Under the pieces are notes generated by a model. It was not told the origin of the DNA. It ran no database searches and saw only the letters and a list, made by a program, of their open reading frames with translations. Below are positions 31,489 through 34,116 of a stretch of DNA of 34,116 nucleotides, piece after piece (the first letter of the stretch is position 1; the number at the start of each line of letters is the position of its first letter). Location: NCBI GenBank assembly GCA_045577615.1, contig JAZNIT010000045.1, positions 1 through 34,116 of the forward strand, read 5' to 3'. The position numbers and the translations under genes are program-made. This DNA comes from RGIG2206 sp045577615. Lineage in GTDB: Bacteria > Bacillota > Clostridia > Oscillospirales > Acutalibacteraceae.

Positions 31489-31524
31489 GCTGTCAAAGGG
31501 ATAAATTTCCTTTGACAGCTTTTT
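31489..31524 (+). terminator. Terminator immediately after the promoter
   Basis: GCTGTCAAAGG (31489-31499) pairs perfectly with CCTTTGACAGC (31509-31519), followed by TTTTTC. It should end transcripts from rex and the DUF1624 gene. RNA starting at the promoter just upstream, near 31495, would lack half of the 5' arm. Confidence 0.85.
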
Positions 31525-31544
31525 CATTTTGGAAGGTGAGTTTA

Positions 31545-31994
31545 ATGCTTAAAAAAAGTTGGTCTGTTATAACCACCATTGGCTTAAGCGCCCTGATTGT
31601 TGTGGCCCTTTTTGTAATGCTCGGTGCAATGCCCGGCCTTGCAAACTGGTATTACAACGACATCCGACATGGTGCAGCAGGGGATGGTAAGCCTTTGCTT
31701 ATAGCCTTTTACCTTTGTGTACCCGCCGCCTTTTTTGTGATTTACAACCTTATCCGTCTTATGATAAACATCTACAAGGGCGAGGTTTTCATTCTGCGCA
31801 ACATAACCTATCTGCGCTGCCTTGCCTGGGGCTGTGCCGCAGCATCCGTCGTCACCTTTGTGGCAGGCTGCTTTTATATGCCCCTGCTGATAGTCAGCTT
31901 TGCCGCTTTGTTTATCTGCCTGATAATTCGCGTTATAAGGCACATTATGTCGGCAGCGGTAGAGATTAAAAACGAAAACGAACTTACGATATAG
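31545..31994 (+). CDS. DUF2975 family membrane protein
   Basis: A 149-residue protein with four membrane helices and the family segment IYKGEVFILRNITYLRCLAWG between helices 2 and 3. DUF2975 proteins are usually encoded next to a small XRE-type regulator, exactly as here; their function is unknown. The ATG at 31545 has GGAAGG upstream; the frame extending to 31479 crosses the terminator. Confidence 0.85.
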   Translation: MLKKSWSVITTIGLSALIVVALFVMLGAMPGLANWYYNDIRHGAAGDGKPLLIAFYLCVPAAFFVIYNLIRLMINIYKGEVFILRNITYLRCLAWGCAAASVVTFVAGCFYMPLLIVSFAALFICLIIRVIRHIMSAAVEIKNENELTI

Positions 31995-32004
31995 GCGGTA
32001 AAAT

Positions 32005-32223
32005 ATGAAGATAGTAATTAACCTTGACGTTATGATGGCCAAGCGCAAAATGACGTCGGGTGAGCTGGCAAAAAAGATAGATTTAACTCCTGCAAATCTG
32101 TCCATTCTTAAAATGGGACGGGCAAAGGCAGTGCGCTTTTCAACTCTGTGCGCCCTGTGCGACGCCCTCGACTGTCAACCCGGTGATATATTAGAGTTCA
32201 GAAAGGATGAGGACGATGACTAA
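32005..32223 (+). CDS. Small Cro/CI-type HTH regulator (YozG-like)
   Basis: A 72-residue single-domain HTH protein: MTSGELAKKIDLTPANLSILKMGRAKAVRFSTL spans helices 1-4, and the end DCQPGDILEF is the usual HTH_26 ending. It lies 10 bases after the DUF2975 gene and overlaps the next gene. This pairing suggests that it regulates the unit, perhaps through the inverted repeat at 31455-31475. Confidence 0.9.
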   Translation: MKIVINLDVMMAKRKMTSGELAKKIDLTPANLSILKMGRAKAVRFSTLCALCDALDCQPGDILEFRKDEDDD

Positions 32224-33934
32224 CGAAATCAACAACCTTCAGCCCGAATTGGAACAACCCGAAACTGAATTAGAACAACCTGAAACTGAATTAGAACAAC
32301 CCGAACCCCAACAGCCCGAAACGGAGGAGGCACCTAAGCAGGATGATAAGCCTGCCGACCCCTATGCACTTGTAAAGGTACCCACCACGGGCAGAGATAT
32401 GCTTTTCGCCATGTTGTTTTTGGTGGGCAGCATAATCTGGGCAGACTTCGGACTTTTCGGCGGCTTTCAGCTTGGCCATTCCATAGCTGCTGTGATCCTT
32501 GGCGTGCTCACGGTGGTTTATCCCCTTGCCGAGCACAAGCTTAGCCGCTGGGGCGCTGTATATTCTGTCAGCGCAATAGTCCTTTCAACCTCCTACTTTA
32601 TTTACAACTCAGTGCTTGCCAAAACGCTGATGTTCTTTTGGTCGCTTATATTGATGGGTCTTGCCATAATCAACAACACCCATATGGCCAAACCCGGCTG
32701 GAAGCAGATTTTCCAAGCCTTAAGGCAGGTGCTTGTCACCCCCTTCGAGCGTGTAGGCAACACCTTGGCATCCCTTTTCCAATCCAAAGGCGACGACTCC
32801 AAGAAAAAGGCAAAGGGCATCCTTATCGGTTTGCTTTGTGCCTTGCCGGGGCTGTGCATAATCATCCCTATTCTTTGCCAATCGGACGCAGCCTTTGAAG
32901 CGGTTATAAAAAACATATTCTCAGACGGACTTGCCCGAGTGATACACTCCATTTTGCTTGGCGTGCTGATTGCTATGTTCGTTTTCACTGCAGTATTTGC
33001 GGCAGTCAAAAAGATTGTGCATCTTCAGTCACCCTATGATTTTGAGCCTGTCAAATTCAATCGCGTGACCTCTACTCCGGTAACGGCATTTATGGCCACC
33101 ATATCATCGGTTTACCTTGTCTATCTTTTCTCACAGCTGGCATATTTCTTCAGCGCCTTTTCAGGCCTTTTGCCTGCCAATTATACCACCGCCCAATATG
33201 CCCGCCGCGGCTTTATTGAAATGACGGTTATATGCGCCATCAACGTGGTGATGATTGCCCTGCCTCTGCTTATTTGCAAAAAGGACGAGAATGGCCGCCA
33301 CCCCCTTGCAATCAGAATTTTATGCGCATTCATTTGCCTTTTCTCCTTGATAATCGTGTCCACCGTAATCGGCAAGCTTGTGTTGTATATGGGAAATTAC
33401 GGCCTCACTCAAAAGCGCGTTTACACCTCACTTTTCTGTGTTGCAACCGCTATTGTGATAATTTTTGTGGGTATCCGTCTTTTCGTTGACCGCTTCCCTT
33501 ATTTCAAGGTGGCAGTTACAACCCTTGCCGCAATGTCGGTGTTCATCGCCTTTGCCGACGTTAACACCACCGTTGCCCGATATAATACCGAAGCCTATCT
33601 GAGCGGCTATCTGCACGAGGTAGACGTTGAATATCTCGAAAAGCTGGATGCTGCCGCAGTGCCCTATCTTATCGAGCTTGTTGAGTGTGATGACGAGGAG
33701 GTATCCAACCGCGCCGCAAATATTATTTACCGCTATGCAATCCGATACGGCAGTGTTGAGCGTGACTCCCAGCTTATCAATGTAAACGGAGTATATACCT
33801 CGACGCAGAATGATGAGTATAGGTTTGTTACCAACAAGCGCAGCGACTTCAGATCCTACAATCTGCAGCAGGCCCGTGCTCAAAAACTTATCTCCGAAAA
33901 TTGGGAGACCATCATCGATGCCTACTACGACTAA
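32216..33934 (+). CDS. DUF4153/DUF4173-like polytopic membrane protein
   Basis: A 572-residue protein. A Pro/Glu/Gln-rich cytoplasmic tail (about 1-45) carries three ELEQPET repeats. About twelve membrane helices follow (about 60-430), with the central segment SPYDFEPVKFNRVTSTPV and LPANYTTAQYARRGFIEM, which are typical of DUF4153 family proteins. A soluble C-terminal domain of about 110 residues ends the protein. Function is unknown. The ATG at 32216 is favoured by the GATGAGG before it; an ATG at 32207 adds three residues. It overlaps the HTH gene by eight bases. Confidence 0.82.
   Translation: MTNEINNLQPELEQPETELEQPETELEQPEPQQPETEEAPKQDDKPADPYALVKVPTTGRDMLFAMLFLVGSIIWADFGLFGGFQLGHSIAAVILGVLTVVYPLAEHKLSRWGAVYSVSAIVLSTSYFIYNSVLAKTLMFFWSLILMGLAIINNTHMAKPGWKQIFQALRQVLVTPFERVGNTLASLFQSKGDDSKKKAKGILIGLLCALPGLCIIIPILCQSDAAFEAVIKNIFSDGLARVIHSILLGVLIAMFVFTAVFAAVKKIVHLQSPYDFEPVKFNRVTSTPVTAFMATISSVYLVYLFSQLAYFFSAFSGLLPANYTTAQYARRGFIEMTVICAINVVMIALPLLICKKDENGRHPLAIRILCAFICLFSLIIVSTVIGKLVLYMGNYGLTQKRVYTSLFCVATAIVIIFVGIRLFVDRFPYFKVAVTTLAAMSVFIAFADVNTTVARYNTEAYLSGYLHEVDVEYLEKLDAAAVPYLIELVECDDEEVSNRAANIIYRYAIRYGSVERDSQLINVNGVYTSTQNDEYRFVTNKRSDFRSYNLQQARAQKLISENWETIIDAYYD
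32246..32308 (+). repeat. Three tandem 21-bp repeats inside the DUF4153-like gene
   Basis: Units at 32246-32266, 32267-32287 and 32288-32308 each encode ELEQPE plus T or P, with only one or two base changes. Being a multiple of three, copy changes keep the frame. Confidence 0.9.
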
Positions 33935-33943
33935 AGCAAACAG

Positions 33944-33975
33944 AAACTCCCGACTCTTTTGAGTCGGGAGTTTTC
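33944..33975 (+). terminator. Terminator of the DUF2975-HTH-DUF4153 module
   Basis: AAACTCCCGACTC pairs perfectly with GAGTCGGGAGTTT around a TTTT loop, followed by TC. It abuts the right-end repeat. Confidence 0.92.
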
Positions 33976-34111
33976 TTGTAAACGAAAACCACGCGATAGT
34001 CGCGTGGTTCAAAAGAGGTTTACCGATGAACAAAAATTGCAGAAATCAAAGGCGAACGCAGAAAGCGCTTTATGTCCTGCCTCCCTCTGACGAGGGAGGT
34101 GGATTTTTGCG
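33976..34111 (+). repeat. Terminal copy of the 136-bp dispersed repeat (right)
   Basis: The inverted partner of 1-136, with one mismatch. It contains AACCACGCGA-TAG-TCGCGTGGTT (33987-34009) and CCTCCCTC-TGAC-GAGGGAGG (34080-34099). The five last bases of the window (AAGCA) probably continue the element past the window end. Confidence 0.9.
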
Positions 34112-34116
34112 AAGCA

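Noticed and set aside
1..34116. A CRISPR array.
   Set aside because: No regularly spaced direct repeats or cas genes are seen; the repeats present are inverted, hairpin-rich and isolated.

Overview
The window looks like chromosomal DNA of an uncultured Clostridia bacterium, probably Oscillospiraceae/Ruminococcaceae-like. The signs are a T-box-controlled tRNA-synthetase operon, a spoVAE-type sporulation gene, a Rex redox repressor, strong AGGAGG ribosome sites, TTGACA-N17-TATAAT promoters and host codon use rich in GCC, CGC and CTT. No rRNA is present and the taxonomy is inference. Both ends carry the same 136-bp repeat in opposite orientation, so this may be a whole contig that broke at a dispersed repeat.

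Region 1 (1-8406): a minus-strand pair (sugar nucleotidyltransferase and SPFH protein), an orphan spoVAE, then a T-box operon: AspRS fused to GatC, a shortened GatA-like protein, GatB and ornithine carbamoyltransferase. The first three genes look like the indirect Asn-tRNA(Asn) route, with a nondiscriminating AspRS (His31) and the GatB kinase/amidase. However, the GatA homologue lacks both serines of the Ser-cisSer-Lys glutaminase triad. This is the most unusual gene set in the window.

Region 2 (8407-9330): an AT-richer patch with a broken small gene and a five-helix membrane protein of unknown function.

Region 3 (9334-22660): a compact prophage-like island. It has a LexA/CI-type self-cleaving repressor, a switch region with four 16-bp operators and two face-to-face promoters, two small Cys-rich proteins, small and large terminase, scaffold, major capsid, portal, connector, a P22-gp10-like tail nozzle, a putative ejection protein, a fibre, an amidase endolysin and a holin. 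There is no integrase, replication gene, tail tube or tape measure. The particle would be short-tailed (podovirus type), and the set resembles an inducible, domesticated particle cassette (PBSX- or GTA-like) as much as a normal prophage.

Region 4 (22675-24772): a divergent AraC regulator and GH10 xylanase pair, both broken. The regulator has an in-frame TGA; the xylanase has an internal deletion and frameshift.

Region 5 (24793-29489): a dispersed repeat, tRNA-Ser(GCU) facing a mirrored tRNA 3'-end fragment, and a minus-strand operon making a dTDP-deoxysugar (glycosyltransferase, rfbA, rfbB, an SDR in place of a clear rfbD, rfbC).

Region 6 (29564-33975): DUF2809 membrane protein, rex, a DUF1624 membrane protein, and a three-gene module of DUF2975 protein, small HTH regulator and DUF4153-like membrane protein.
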